Source of the DNA: Leminorella grimontii ATCC 33999 = DSM 5078
GTDB lineage: Bacteria > Pseudomonadota > Gammaproteobacteria > Enterobacterales > Enterobacteriaceae
Direction of reading: 5' to 3'
Assembly: GCF_000439085.1 (NCBI RefSeq)
Contig: NZ_AUUA01000002.1
Location: 124,001 to 188,000, forward strand
DNA length: 64,000 bases
Position numbers and translations under genes: made by a program. Below are positions 36,908 to 45,815 of the stretch, piece after piece. The stretch's first letter is position 1. Each line of letters begins with the position of its first letter. Under the pieces are notes generated by a model. The model worked only from the letters and a program-made list of their open reading frames with translations, searched no databases and was not told the origin of the DNA.

Positions 36908-37131
36908 GCTTCAACCTTCTTATCGTGCAGTTCGGCCAGCAGAGGCCAGCGAGAGCGCGCCGCAGCCAGAGCGTGACTTCCTGAGAAGTCCTGATAGTCA
37001 ACGGAAGAAAGGTGATAGGCTTTAGCTACGGCCACAATATCGCTACGATCGCCATTCGAAGCATTGAGTCCCTGCGTCTGATTCCGTCCCTGCTGTTGCC
37101 CCTCGTCAGCGTCAGTTATTTCGTCACTCAT
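36904..37131 (-). CDS. bcsR: Cellulose biosynthesis protein BcsR
   Basis: Small partner of BcsQ, 75 residues (E. coli 62). The C-terminal half carries the family pattern DIVAVAKAYHL...DYQDFS...ALAAARSRWPLLAEL; the N-terminal 30 residues are Gln/Asn/Asp-rich and longer than in E. coli. First gene of the bcsRQABZC operon, overlapping bcsQ by 4 bases and diverging from bcsG. Confidence 0.9.
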   Translation of the reverse strand: MSDEITDADEGQQQGRNQTQGLNASNGDRSDIVAVAKAYHLSSVDYQDFSGSHALAAARSRWPLLAELHDKKVEA

Positions 37132-37618
37132 TTTATAACTCGATCGGTTAAGCCACTTTATTCAGTGTAGACGATAACAAGAATTTTGCTTTTAACGGGT
37201 AAAACGTAACCCCCTAAGACAAATACGTTTTCGCTTCGTACAATAACGAATGGCTCAGGTAAAACCCCAATTAAATAAAGGTATCTAAATGTCAAGCTGT
37301 GCTAGCATAATAACAGATGTCTTATGAACAAAAAATGGAATAAGGGATTAAAGTACATATCGTCAGAAATGATATAGGCATTATTTCTGTACACTTTTCA
37401 TAATCTGACATTTATTTTGTGGTTTACCTAACCGCCAACGGCGCGCAGGCTATTATTTAAATACAGCGAAATTAATCGACATATACTTTCAAGCGCTCTA
37501 ATGATGAAATGCCAGCCCCGAAAAGGAAAACTCCTAAGGAATAAACGATAAACGCGGGAGGCTGAACGGCAAAGTATGGTGAAAATAAAAACGGTTACTG
37601 TGGATAACTAGAATTAAT
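37132..37618. other. Divergent bcsR/bcsG intergenic region (487 bases), no bcsE or bcsF
   Basis: AT-rich stretch between the two arms of the cellulose locus. In E. coli this divergent gap is followed by bcsE, bcsF, then bcsG; here no bcsE and no BcsF-like short membrane protein can be found on + before bcsG. Promoters for both arms should lie here; TAGCATAAT-like -10 elements on + near 37305 are suggestive only. Confidence 0.7.
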
Positions 37619-39289
37619 ATGACGAAAAATGAAAACATTTCCCCATTGCCCGCCGCGACAGAGGGCAGCGTGTGGAAAAACTGGCAGGGCCTTCGCGGAT
37701 GGAACTACTACTTCCTGATCAAATTCGCCCTGCTCTGGGGCGGCTATCTCAACTTTCATCCGCTGGCCAATCTGGTCTTCGTCGCCGCCGTACTTTTCCC
37801 TCTTCCCGCAGGAAAAATCCGAACGCTGCGCAATCTTATCGCCATCCCGGTAGGCCTGGCGCTGTTTTATTACGATACCTGGCTGCCCAGCCTCGACAGC
37901 ATCATCAGCCTGCGCGGCCAGGCAACCAGCATGAGCCTGAGCTATGTGCTGGAGTTCCTACAGCGCTTCATCAACTGGAGCTGGGTAGGCGCCGCATTTG
38001 CCCTGTGGGTTGGCTACCTGTTTACCTCTCAATGGATCCGCTTTACGCCGTTCATCGTTGCGGCGCTCGTCTGGCTCAACGTCATCACGCTGGACGGCCC
38101 GGCCGTTTCCCTTCTACCGTCGGCAACGACAGCTCAGAACGTTACTGCGACGGAGGGCGCACAGCCGCCAGCAGCAGACGGCAAGGGGAGCGCGCCGGAT
38201 GCCGCCGGACCGCCGACCGAACAAAACCTGTCGGCCTACTATGACGGCTTTATCCAACAGCAAAAGGGACTGCGTACCTCATTTCCAAGCGCATTACCGG
38301 CTGACGCGGTGCCGTTTGACCTGCTGATCGTCAACGTCTGCTCCCTTTCATGGTCGGACATGCAGGCCGCTGGCCTGACGGAACATCCGCTGTGGAAAAA
38401 GATGAACATCGTCTTTGACGACTTCAACTCGGCCACCTCTTACAGCGGCCCCGCAGCCATTCGCCTTGCTCGCGCCAGCTGCGGACAGACAACCCATACC
38501 GCCCTTTACAGTGCGGCGGACAGACAGTGCTATCTGTTCAATAACCTCGAACAGCTAGGGTTTAAAAATGCGCTGGTTATGGACCACTCAGGCAAGTTCG
38601 GCAACTACCTGCAGGAACTGCGCGACTATGCGGGAATTCAGGCACAGCCGCTGCCGCCGGGGAACGTCAAGCCTGAGCTGGTTTCCTTCGACGGTGAACC
38701 GCTGTACCGGGATCTCGGCATGCTGAAGTCGTGGCTGGACGCGCGCCAGAAAGATGCCTCCGAACGAACGGCCACGTTCTATAACACGATTGAGCTGCAC
38801 GACGGCAACCGCAGTAGCGCCACTAACAAGCCAGTAGAGTACAAAAAGCGTCTGCAGGATCTGTTTGACGACCTCGATGAGTTTCTTGATGAGCTGGACA
38901 AGTCCGGCAGGAAAATCATGGTCGTGATCGTTCCTGAGCATGGAGCGGCGCTGGTTGGAGATAAAATGCAGGTTTCAGGCCTGCGCGATATTCCAAGCCC
39001 AAGCATCACTCACGTTCCGGCAGGCGTCCGCCTGATAGGCGATAAGGCGACGACGGTTCAGCCGCTTCATATAACGCAACCGAGCAGCTATCTGGCCATT
39101 TCCGAACTGGTAAACAGAACGCTGGACGGCAAGCTGTTCAACGCCGAGCAGATTGACTGGCAGGCCCTGACGGCGAACCTGCCGCAGACGCCGGCGGTAT
39201 CGGAAACCTCCAACACCGTCGTGATGAAGTATCAGGATAAGTTCTACATCCGCCTCAAGGGCGCCAGCTGGACCCCTTATCCTCAGTGA
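37619..39289 (+). CDS. bcsG: Cellulose phosphoethanolamine transferase BcsG
   Basis: Inner-membrane enzyme with a periplasmic alkaline-phosphatase-like domain that adds phosphoethanolamine to cellulose. 556 residues. Four to five N-terminal membrane helices (about 30-155) are followed by a Pro/Ala-rich linker (165-200) and the catalytic domain. Cys241 (NVCSLSW), Ser276 (TSYSGPAA, nucleophile), and Glu440-His441 (VPEHGAAL) correspond to the E. coli zinc and nucleophile residues C243, S278, E442, H443. The ribosome-binding site is weak. In E. coli it is made with BcsE and BcsF; both are missing here. Confidence 0.95.
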   Translation: MTKNENISPLPAATEGSVWKNWQGLRGWNYYFLIKFALLWGGYLNFHPLANLVFVAAVLFPLPAGKIRTLRNLIAIPVGLALFYYDTWLPSLDSIISLRGQATSMSLSYVLEFLQRFINWSWVGAAFALWVGYLFTSQWIRFTPFIVAALVWLNVITLDGPAVSLLPSATTAQNVTATEGAQPPAADGKGSAPDAAGPPTEQNLSAYYDGFIQQQKGLRTSFPSALPADAVPFDLLIVNVCSLSWSDMQAAGLTEHPLWKKMNIVFDDFNSATSYSGPAAIRLARASCGQTTHTALYSAADRQCYLFNNLEQLGFKNALVMDHSGKFGNYLQELRDYAGIQAQPLPPGNVKPELVSFDGEPLYRDLGMLKSWLDARQKDASERTATFYNTIELHDGNRSSATNKPVEYKKRLQDLFDDLDEFLDELDKSGRKIMVVIVPEHGAALVGDKMQVSGLRDIPSPSITHVPAGVRLIGDKATTVQPLHITQPSSYLAISELVNRTLDGKLFNAEQIDWQALTANLPQTPAVSETSNTVVMKYQDKFYIRLKGASWTPYPQ

Positions 39290-39333
39290 TAAGCGAAAGC
39301 CTCTATACACAAACACGAAATCATTCAAAAAAC

Positions 39334-39369
39334 AAAATCCCCGGCGTACAGAGTACACCGGGGATTTTT
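39334..39369. terminator. Rho-independent terminator shared by bcsG and tRNA-Pro
   Basis: AAAATCCCCGG and CCGGGGATTTTT arms 45 bases after bcsG; the A-run and T-run make it usable from both strands. It begins 5 bases beyond the tRNA 3' end. Confidence 0.9.
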
Positions 39370-39373
39370 AATT

Positions 39374-39450
39374 TGGTCGGCGAGAGAGGATTTGAACCTC
39401 CGACCCACACGTCCCGAACGTGTTGCGCTACCAGGCTGCGCTACTCGCCG
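39374..39450 (-). tRNA. proK: tRNA-Pro (anticodon CGG)
   Basis: 77 bases including the encoded CCA. On the minus strand the acceptor arm CGGCGAG pairs with CTCGCCG; the D loop holds AGCCTGGTAGCGC, the anticodon loop TTCGGGA gives CGG, and the T arm contains GGTTCAAATCC. Very similar to E. coli proK, which also lies close to the bcs genes. The 3' end faces bcsG and no attachment-site duplication or integrase is seen. Confidence 0.96.
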
Positions 39451-39463
39451 TTAAGCTGGCCGC

Positions 39464-39492
39464 ATGTTACTGCTGCTTTCACCTTTCGTCAA
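39464..39492 (-). promoter_or_regulatory. Sigma-70 promoter of tRNA-Pro
   Basis: TTGACG - 17 bases - TAACAT reads towards the tRNA on the minus strand; the -10 ends 13 bases before the mature 5' end. The discriminator is GC-rich (GCGGCC), usual for stable-RNA promoters. Confidence 0.8.
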
Positions 39493-39683
39493 TGCCTTAT
39501 CCATATGAAAATAGCCGTTTGGTTAAGAAGTAACTCCTGAAATCGCTCAAGGTCAATGAAAATAAGTGATATCCTAAGCGGCGTTCTACCGTTACTCGCA
39601 GCGGCGGATACATCCCAGAAATATCGTAAAGTCACGCCTTCCCTTTTTTCTGCGAAGGCAGCAACACCGGTGAGGAAATATTC

Positions 39684-40430
39684 ATGGCGGATTGGGTTAC
39701 GGGCAAAGTGGTTAAGGTCGATAACTGGACAGAAAGTTTATTTAGCCTAAAAATTAATGCCCCCGTTCACAGCTTTACCGCGGGGCAGTTTGCCAAGCTG
39801 GCTTTGGATGTTGAAGGCGAACGCGTGCAGCGCGCTTACTCCTACGTGAACTCCCCGACCAACCCCGAGCTTGAGTTTTATCTGGTTACCGTCCCCGAGG
39901 GCAGGCTAAGCCCCAAGCTACGCGCCCTGAAAGAAGGCGACGACGTACTGGTTACGACGGACGCCGCCGGCTTCTTCGTATTGGAAGAGGTTCCCTGTGC
40001 CGATACGCTGTGGATGCTGTCTACCGGCACCGCCATTGGCCCGTTCCTCTCTATCCTGCAGCTGGGCCAGGACCTAGAGCGCTTTAACAATATCGTACTG
40101 GTGCACGCCGTTCGTTATCAGCGGGATCTCAGCTACCTGCCGCTCATGCGCGAACTGGAAAAACGCTATCAGGGAAAGCTGCGTATTCAGACCGTCGTCA
40201 GCCGCGAACGCGCGGAAGGCTCGCTGCACGGGCGAATTCCCGCGCTTATCGAGAGCGGCGAGCTGGAGGAGAGCGTCGGCCTGAAGATTAGCCCTGAAAG
40301 CGGCCACGTTATGCTGTGCGGTAATCCGGAAATGACCAAGGACACCCAACAGCTGCTTAAACAGCAGCGCGGAATGGCAAAGCACCTGCGCCGTAAGCCG
40401 GGGCATATCACCAGCGAACAGTACTGGTAG
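39684..40430 (+). CDS. fpr: Ferredoxin/flavodoxin-NADP(+) reductase
   Basis: Monomeric FAD enzyme passing electrons between NADPH and flavodoxin or ferredoxin in the cytoplasm. 248 residues, the E. coli length. RAYSYVNSP is the FAD-binding RxYS motif, STGTAIGPFLSIL the NADP-binding loop, and the protein ends in Tyr-Trp with the stacking C-terminal Trp typical of bacterial subclass I. GAGGAA precedes ATG. E. coli fpr is SoxS-activated; no clear soxbox was recognised. The glpX-glpK-glpF genes next to it in E. coli are absent. Confidence 0.96.
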   Translation: MADWVTGKVVKVDNWTESLFSLKINAPVHSFTAGQFAKLALDVEGERVQRAYSYVNSPTNPELEFYLVTVPEGRLSPKLRALKEGDDVLVTTDAAGFFVLEEVPCADTLWMLSTGTAIGPFLSILQLGQDLERFNNIVLVHAVRYQRDLSYLPLMRELEKRYQGKLRIQTVVSRERAEGSLHGRIPALIESGELEESVGLKISPESGHVMLCGNPEMTKDTQQLLKQQRGMAKHLRRKPGHITSEQYW

Positions 40431-40461
40431 CCGTCGGCGCACGCATTCTCAGGAACATGAC

Positions 40462-41112
40462 ATGTTGAAAAAAACAGGAACAATGCGCCTTCTGGCCTTC
40501 ACGATGACGTTCGCAGCGATAGCATTCGCTCACGGCGAAGAGAAACCCGCGCCCGCACTCGGCGTAGGCCAGTCCGAGCCTGCCGTTGCGCCTTACCTGA
40601 GAGAAGAAGCCCCCGCGTTCAACCTGACGATTCAACAGTTCAGAGACAAGTTTAACGCTGCAAACCCCGGCCTCACGCTGGCGGAATACAAAATCATTAA
40701 ACAGCAGGAAGATAAATCGCCGATCGTTCGCGCCGCAAGCCGCATTAACACGACGCTCTACTCTTCCGTGGCGCTGGAAAAGAGCCAGCGCCAAATAAAA
40801 AGCCTGCAGTTAACCTATCTGCCTGCAGCAACGGCGCTCTCCGTGCCGGAGACGGCCGAAAGCGCGGCCAAGCGAGAAAAGGCCGCCGCCGAGCTGATGA
40901 CGAACTACATGGCCGCCTTCATACTGCTGTTTGAGCCCACCCAAACCCGGCAATCCTGCCGCCAAAAGGCCATTGAGCTGCTGAAAAGGGGTAAAGGAGA
41001 GCCGTTTTATCAACAAACGGAAGGCACACTCCGTTTTGTGATAGCGGATCGCGGTGAAAAGGGTATAACATTCGCACTTGAACCGATTAAGCTGTCGCTA
41101 TCTGACAAGTAG
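40462..41112 (+). CDS. yiiQ: Secreted DUF1454 family protein YiiQ
   Basis: 216 residues with an N-terminal signal peptide (MRLLAFTMTFAAIAFAHG). The mature part matches E. coli YiiQ: APYLREEAPAFNLTIQQFRDKFN, VRAASRINTTLYSSVALE, and TEGTLRFVIADRGEKGITFALEPIKL. Periplasmic; function unknown. AGGA precedes the ATG at 40462; a second ATG 7 codons later is also possible. Between fpr and tpiA, as in E. coli but without yiiR. Confidence 0.9.
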   Translation: MLKKTGTMRLLAFTMTFAAIAFAHGEEKPAPALGVGQSEPAVAPYLREEAPAFNLTIQQFRDKFNAANPGLTLAEYKIIKQQEDKSPIVRAASRINTTLYSSVALEKSQRQIKSLQLTYLPAATALSVPETAESAAKREKAAAELMTNYMAAFILLFEPTQTRQSCRQKAIELLKRGKGEPFYQQTEGTLRFVIADRGEKGITFALEPIKLSLSDK

Positions 41113-41271
41113 CGCGGTAAAACCCAAATGGCTCACAGAGTGGGACAAAAAACCAAGCCTTCTGTATTGAGTCACTCTATACTATGAAACACGCCAGCGC
41201 GGCTGCGTTCGTACTGAAACTGCGCCGCGACTATCAAAGCTATCACCATAAAACACGATTGGAGAAAAAAT

Positions 41272-42042
41272 ATGCGTCATCCACTAGTTATGGGAAACTG
41301 GAAACTCAACGGCAGCAGACATATGGTCAATGAGTTGATAGCGGGTCTTCGTCAGGAACTGAGTAGCGTAGACGGCTGTGGCGTCGCTATTGCACCGCCG
41401 TTTATTTATCTGGACCAGGCGAAGCACGAGCTTGCCGGTAGCCGCATCGCCTTGGGTGCGCAAAACGTTGACGTTAACCTGTCCGGCGCGTTTACCGGCG
41501 AAACCTCTGCCAACATGCTTAAAGACATTGGCGCCAAATATATCATCATCGGCCACTCCGAGCGCCGCACTTATCATAAAGAGAGCGATGAAGTTATCGC
41601 TGAAAAATTCGCCATTCTGAAAGAGGCCGGCCTGATCCCCGTTCTGTGCATCGGTGAAACCGAAGCAGAAAACGAAGCTGGCCAAACGGAAGCCGTATGC
41701 GCCAGGCAGATTGACGCCGTATTAAAGACGCTGGGCGCTAAAGCGATGGAAGGCACCGTTATCGCCTATGAACCCGTATGGGCTATCGGTACCGGCAAGT
41801 CCGCCACCCCGGCCCAAGCGCAGGCGGTGCACAAGTTTATCCGCGATCACGTCGCTAAGCACGACGCGCAGGTCGCCGCCGGCCTTATCATTCAGTACGG
41901 CGGTTCCGTCAATGCGGCTAACGCGGCCGAGCTGTTCTCCCAACCGGACATCGACGGCGCGCTGGTTGGCGGTGCATCGCTGAAGGCCGACGCGTTCGCA
42001 ACTATCGTAAAAGCCGCAGCTGAAGCGAAAAAAGCGAAGTAA
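41272..42042 (+). CDS. tpiA: Triosephosphate isomerase
   Basis: Glycolytic TIM-barrel enzyme interconverting dihydroxyacetone phosphate and glyceraldehyde 3-phosphate. 256 residues, normal length. The active-site residues are visible: Lys in GNWKLNGS, His in IIGHSERR, and Glu in [14 protein letters not shown]; the phosphate-binding tail is [10 protein letters not shown] clear terminator follows and separates it from the convergent pfkA. The intervening cdh and sbp genes of E. coli are absent. Confidence 0.98.
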   Translation: MRHPLVMGNWKLNGSRHMVNELIAGLRQELSSVDGCGVAIAPPFIYLDQAKHELAGSRIALGAQNVDVNLSGAFTGETSANMLKDIGAKYIIIGHSERRTYHKESDEVIAEKFAILKEAGLIPVLCIGETEAENEAGQTEAVCARQIDAVLKTLGAKAMEGTVIAYEPVWAIGTGKSATPAQAQAVHKFIRDHVAKHDAQVAAGLIIQYGGSVNAANAAELFSQPDIDGALVGGASLKADAFATIVKAAAEAKKAK

Positions 42043-42057
42043 GATAGAGAGATAAAT

Positions 42058-42093
42058 AAAAACGCCCGGCGCAGCTAGCGTCGGGCGTTTTTA
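42058..42093. terminator. Rho-independent terminator between tpiA and pfkA
   Basis: AACGCCCGGCGC and GCGTCGGGCGTT arms (one wobble) with loop AGCTA, flanked by A-run and T-run; likely bidirectional for the convergent pair. Confidence 0.92.
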
Positions 42094-42111
42094 TTGGGCA
42101 CGCGGCCTAAG

Positions 42112-43074
42112 TTAGTACAGCTCTTTTGCCGTCTTCAACCAGTCGCTCTTAAACGGACGCTTCATATTCTCAATCGCGTCGATGATGTCGTGATGCACCA
42201 TCTTTTCGTTCTGAATGCCGACGCAGCGGCCACCATATCCCTGAAGCAGCAGGTCAATAGCATAAGCCCCCATGCGTGAGGCCAAGATTCGATCATAGGC
42301 AACCGGAGAACCGCCGCGCTGGATGTGGCCCAGCACCGTCGCCCGCGTATCGCGATGGGTTTTTTCCTGAATGTATTTTGCCAGCTCATCGATGTCGCAT
42401 ACGTGCTCGGTAATGGCCACAATTGCGTGCTTCTTGCCCTTGCTGATGCCCGCCATGATCTCTTCCACCAAATCATCTGACTTAAACTCGATCTCAGGCA
42501 GGACGATAAACTCACAGCCGCCGGCGATAGCCGCCGCCATCGTCAGATCGCCGCAGTGGCGCCCCATGACTTCTACGATGGAAATGCGTTGGTGAGATGA
42601 AGAGGTATCGCGCAGACGGTCAATGGCCTCAACCACGGTTTGCAGAGCGGTAAAGAAGCCGATGGTGTAGTCAGTACCGGCAACGTCGTTATCAATCGTT
42701 CCCGGCAGGCCGATGCAGGCAATGCCGCGTTCGGTCAACAGCTTGGCGCCCATATAAGAACCATCGCCGCCGATAACGACAAGCGCATCTATCCCTCTGT
42801 TTTTCAGGTTGTTTATGCCCTTTTCCCGCACTGCGGGGTCTTTAAACTCCGGATAGCGCACCGAACCTAAAAATGTACCGCCGCGGTTAATAACGTCGGA
42901 GACGCTATAGCGATCCAGCCGCTCCATGCGGTCTTCACACAGCCCCTGATAGCCATCATAAATTCCGAAGACTTCCAGTCCTTGGGATAATGCCGAGCGA
43001 ACGACGCCTCGAATAGCCGCATTCATCCCCGGAGCATCGCCCCCGCTCGTTAAAACGCCAATTCTTTTGATCAT
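42112..43074 (-). CDS. pfkA: ATP-dependent 6-phosphofructokinase
   Basis: Main glycolytic phosphofructokinase, a tetramer controlled by ADP and phosphoenolpyruvate. From ATG 43074 (AGAGG upstream) it has 320 residues, equal to E. coli; the open frame 21 codons upstream is not coding-like. Seen: the ATP-binding [13 protein letters not shown], the [10 protein letters not shown] loop, catalytic PGTIDND, and GRHCGDL. Convergent with tpiA, preceded by a 300-base promoter region. Confidence 0.98.
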   Translation of the reverse strand: MIKRIGVLTSGGDAPGMNAAIRGVVRSALSQGLEVFGIYDGYQGLCEDRMERLDRYSVSDVINRGGTFLGSVRYPEFKDPAVREKGINNLKNRGIDALVVIGGDGSYMGAKLLTERGIACIGLPGTIDNDVAGTDYTIGFFTALQTVVEAIDRLRDTSSSHQRISIVEVMGRHCGDLTMAAAIAGGCEFIVLPEIEFKSDDLVEEIMAGISKGKKHAIVAITEHVCDIDELAKYIQEKTHRDTRATVLGHIQRGGSPVAYDRILASRMGAYAIDLLLQGYGGRCVGIQNEKMVHHDIIDAIENMKRPFKSDWLKTAKELY

Positions 43075-43259
43075 GACTACCTCTGAACTGAAGATGTTAT
43101 TTTGAGATATCGTTTTACGACAAGCCACGTCAGACATAACGGTAAAGCTGGCAGAACCGGCCCTACGATAACAGGCCGTCGGCGGGAAAGCGTAGGGTAA
43201 CCCGCTTTGACCAGAGTACGTTAAACGTACGGTCAGCCAACCGACGCGTACTGTGTATC

Positions 43260-43268
43260 AGTATAGCA
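43260..43268 (-). promoter_or_regulatory. Putative extended -10 promoter of pfkA
   Basis: On the minus strand TGCTATACT (TGn-TATACT), about 190 bases before pfkA; no good -35. The long leader between includes the GTACGT palindrome. Confidence 0.55.
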
Positions 43269-43331
43269 AAGCGGATTGGCTGAATTGATTCAGTTTAAGC
43301 TAAAAAGCGTAACGATTTACAGCAATAAAAC

Positions 43332-43360
43332 AACTATTTTTTCGCTACGCGAAAATAGTT
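43332..43360 (-). terminator. Putative terminator of fieF
   Basis: AACTATTTTTTCGC and GCGAAAATAGTT arms, AT-rich and imperfect by two bases, followed on the minus strand by GTTTTATTG. Weak but well placed 22 bases after fieF. Confidence 0.55.
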
Positions 43361-43381
43361 TCTCATCGACGCTGCTCCGCC

Positions 43382-44284
43382 TCAGATCTGGAATCTTCCA
43401 CTTTGGTCAGGAGGCACTACGGAATGAGGATCTTGGTGGATGATCACTTCCGAATCGGGAAAGCGTCGGCGCAGGTCTTGCTCAACCCTGTCTGCAATAT
43501 GGTGCGCTTCCAATAAGGGAAGATCGTCGTCCATTTCGACGTGTAGCTGAATAAAACGCGTCGGCCCGGACTGGCGGGTCCTTAGATCGTGAGCGCCAAT
43601 AATTCCCGGCCAGGAGAGCACGATCTTCATAATCTCTTCGCGCTCGCCGTCGGGCAAAGCGCGATCGAGCAGCGTCTGAACCGCATCATAAGCCATTCGC
43701 AGCGCGCTGTACAAAATATATCCACCGATAGCCAGCGCGAAGATGGCGTCGGCCATGATAAAACCATAGGCGCTTAGCCCCAGGGCCGCAAGGATCGCCG
43801 CATTCATAAAAATATCGGACTTGTAGTGCAGCATGTCCGCCTTAATCGCCAGGCTCTGCGTTTTCTTGACCACCCAGCGCTGAAACAGCACCAGACACAT
43901 CGTACAGAAGAGCGAAGCTACCGTTACCAGAATGCCCACGCCGGCCGCCTTGAGAGGCTGCGGGTTTAAAAGGTGTTGGAAACCGGTCAGAAACAGAAAA
44001 ATGGCCGAACCGCTAATGAACATGCTTTGCGCCAGAGCGGCCAAGGATTCAGCCTTACCGTGACCAAAGGTATGCTGTTCGTCGGCCGGCTGCAGCGCAT
44101 AGCGAATCACAAACAGGTTGGTCAGCGACGCGGCAATATCCACCAGCGAATCCACCAGACCGGCCAACAGGCTGACAGAACCGCTAATCCACCAGGCAAT
44201 CACCTTTATCAACAGCAGCAAAGACGCCGTCGCCGTCGCTAAAGCCGCTGCCCTTTTAACCCAGTGCCCATACTGCTCGCTCAC
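43382..44284 (-). CDS. fieF: Cation-efflux protein FieF (Zn/Fe exporter)
   Basis: Homodimeric CDF-family proton antiporter (YiiP) exporting Zn(II), Cd(II) and possibly Fe(II). The GTG at 44284 has GGGAG six bases upstream and gives 300 residues, exactly the E. coli length ([12 protein letters not shown] aligns with NQSYGRLVSRAA); an ATG five codons earlier is less likely. The transport-site residues are in DSLVD and HYKSD, the cytoplasmic domain has [23 protein letters not shown] and ends [10 protein letters not shown]. It lies between pfkA and cpxP, as in E. coli. Confidence 0.95.
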   Translation of the reverse strand: MSEQYGHWVKRAAALATATASLLLLIKVIAWWISGSVSLLAGLVDSLVDIAASLTNLFVIRYALQPADEQHTFGHGKAESLAALAQSMFISGSAIFLFLTGFQHLLNPQPLKAAGVGILVTVASLFCTMCLVLFQRWVVKKTQSLAIKADMLHYKSDIFMNAAILAALGLSAYGFIMADAIFALAIGGYILYSALRMAYDAVQTLLDRALPDGEREEIMKIVLSWPGIIGAHDLRTRQSGPTRFIQLHVEMDDDLPLLEAHHIADRVEQDLRRRFPDSEVIIHQDPHSVVPPDQSGRFQI

Positions 44285-44347
44285 GCCAAACTCCCTCATT
44301 CAAGGCCGATTTAAACCGCTAGTATAGTCAGTTAGCATTTTTCAGAC

Positions 44348-44373
44348 AAAAAAAACCCCGCTGTTACGCGGGG
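44348..44373 (-). terminator. Rho-independent terminator of cpxP
   Basis: On the minus strand CCCCGC-GTAACA-GCGGGG followed by eight T; 70 bases after the cpxP stop. In E. coli the cpxP 3' end yields the small RNA CpxQ; a 3'-derived RNA here would end at this hairpin, but I have no evidence for processing. Confidence 0.9.
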
Positions 44374-44442
44374 AAGACATGGATGGTGTCTAAGGCAAGG
44401 AAAAACATACATCATAGGAACTACATACGACTACATACACTA

Positions 44443-44970
44443 CTAGGGTTGGGAATCTTCATACTTCCGCAATTGGTCTAACTTCTGCTGAAGCCTGGCA
44501 ACTTTCTCGGCGTGCTTTTGGTTAAACACGGCCTTCTGTTCCGGCGTCAACAGGCTATAAAACTGGTGGCTTACCTTCGCTAACGCAACCTGCTTTTCAA
44601 CCTGAGCCTGTGCAATCAATTCGGCCTGTCTGAAAGCAGCTGCCTCATCAAAGCTGTCTGAGATAATCAGCGAGTGCATCGCTTCAACGTTGTCCAGATA
44701 CATTTTCGGCATCACGTCGTGATAGTTCTGCCTTATCAGGTCTCGCATCTGCTGACGCTGCTTTGCTGAAAGCTCTAATCCTTCAAACATCCCGCGCTGT
44801 TGCATGACGCGGTCTCTTAACACATCGCTCCCGACGACCGAAGCCTGTATGGCGGTAACGCCCGGTTGCGAACACTCCGTTGGTTCTGCGCTTTCTGTAT
44901 CTGCGGCTAACGCGCTGGATGTACTCAGAGCCAGCATTGATGCCATAATTAATACGTTCACTTTATGCAT
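44443..44970 (-). CDS. cpxP: Periplasmic Cpx stress chaperone/inhibitor CpxP
   Basis: Periplasmic dimer that damps CpxA and helps DegP degrade misfolded pilins. 175 residues from ATG 44970 (GGAG six bases upstream; an ATG one codon earlier is only three bases from it). Signal peptide MHKVNVLIMASMLALSTSSALA. Both helical LTxxQ motifs are seen, the first as LSAKQRQQMRDL and the second intact as LTPEQKAVF. Divergent from cpxRA across a CpxR box. Confidence 0.93.
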   Translation of the reverse strand: MHKVNVLIMASMLALSTSSALAADTESAEPTECSQPGVTAIQASVVGSDVLRDRVMQQRGMFEGLELSAKQRQQMRDLIRQNYHDVMPKMYLDNVEAMHSLIISDSFDEAAAFRQAELIAQAQVEKQVALAKVSHQFYSLLTPEQKAVFNQKHAEKVARLQQKLDQLRKYEDSQP

Positions 44971-45005
44971 CATCGTCTCCACAAACATCATCGTATCGAA
45001 CCGAT

Positions 45006-45020
45006 GTAAAACAGTGTACT
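45006..45020 (+). promoter_or_regulatory. Second, imperfect CpxR-box-like site
   Basis: GTAAA-ACAGT-GTACT: one perfect half and one 3/5 half of the GTAAA-N5-GTAAA pattern, 36 bases before the cpxP start. Possible auxiliary site. Confidence 0.4.
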
Positions 45021-45049
45021 TTCGCGGATGAAAACTAGCGTCAGCGCAT

Positions 45050-45064
45050 GTAAATGTGTGTAAA
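45050..45064 (+). promoter_or_regulatory. Perfect CpxR box between cpxP and cpxR
   Basis: GTAAA-TGTGT-GTAAA matches the GTAAA-N5-GTAAA consensus exactly. It is 80 bases from cpxP and 52 from cpxR, suited to autoactivation of both directions. Confidence 0.9.
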
Positions 45065-45116
45065 GTCATGGAATAACGCTACCTATTCAAGTAATTTTGC
45101 TTTCGGAGGAAACGCT

Positions 45117-45815
45117 ATGAGTAAAATATTGCTTGTTGATGACGATCGTGAAATCACTTCACTACTAGAAGAACTACTCGAACTGGAAGGATTCGAAGTT
45201 GTTGTTGCTTATGATGGCGAACAGGCAATAAACATGCTGGATAACTCCATCGATCTTCTATTGTTAGACATCATGATGCCGAAGAAAAACGGTATCGATA
45301 CCCTTAAAGAACTGCGCCAAAACTATCAGACGCCGGTCATTATGCTGACCGCTCGCGGCAGCGAGCTGGATCGCGTGCTCGGCCTGGAGCTCGGCGCAGA
45401 CGACTATTTGCCCAAGCCGTTTAACGATCGCGAACTTATCGCCCGAATTCGCGCCATTCTTCGCCGTTCAAACTGGACGGAGCAGCAGCAGGAACCCGAG
45501 ACCGGCAGCAATACGCTGCAAGTTGACCGACTGCGCCTCAATCCGGGGCGTCAGGAAGCCAGCTTTGACGGGCAGACGCTGGAGCTGACCGGCACCGAAT
45601 TTACGCTGCTGTACCTGTTGGCCCAACGCCTGGGGCAGGTTGTCTCCCGTGAATATTTGAGCCAGGAAGTACTGGGAAAACGCCTGACGCCGTTTGATCG
45701 CGCCATCGATATGCATATATCCAACCTTCGCCGTAAGCTGCCCGATCGCCACGACGGACTTCCCTGGTTTAAAACGCTACGCGGCCGCGGATATTTAATG
45801 GTGACCGCAACATGA
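45117..45815 (+). CDS. cpxR: Envelope stress response regulator CpxR
   Basis: OmpR/PhoB-type response regulator, 232 residues, as in E. coli. Receiver: acidic pocket LLVDDDRE, phosphorylated Asp in LLLLDIMMPKKNG, conserved MLTARG and LPKPF lysine. Winged-helix output domain from about residue 130, ending FKTLRGRGYLMV. CGGAGG precedes ATG. Its stop overlaps the cpxA start (ATGATG), implying coupled translation. Confidence 0.98.
   Translation: MSKILLVDDDREITSLLEELLELEGFEVVVAYDGEQAINMLDNSIDLLLLDIMMPKKNGIDTLKELRQNYQTPVIMLTARGSELDRVLGLELGADDYLPKPFNDRELIARIRAILRRSNWTEQQQEPETGSNTLQVDRLRLNPGRQEASFDGQTLELTGTEFTLLYLLAQRLGQVVSREYLSQEVLGKRLTPFDRAIDMHISNLRRKLPDRHDGLPWFKTLRGRGYLMVTAT

Larger units (their letters stand above)
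43075..43381. other. Intergenic region fieF-pfkA with palindromes
   Basis: No gene. On the minus strand it holds the fieF 3' hairpin (43332-43360), the pfkA extended -10 (43260-43268), and a small perfect palindrome GTACGT-TAA-ACGTAC (43216-43230) within the pfkA leader. Confidence 0.7.

Noticed and set aside
39374-39450. tRNA-Pro as integration site of a mobile element
   Set aside because: No integrase or repeated tRNA end is present on either side; the flanks are ordinary backbone genes.
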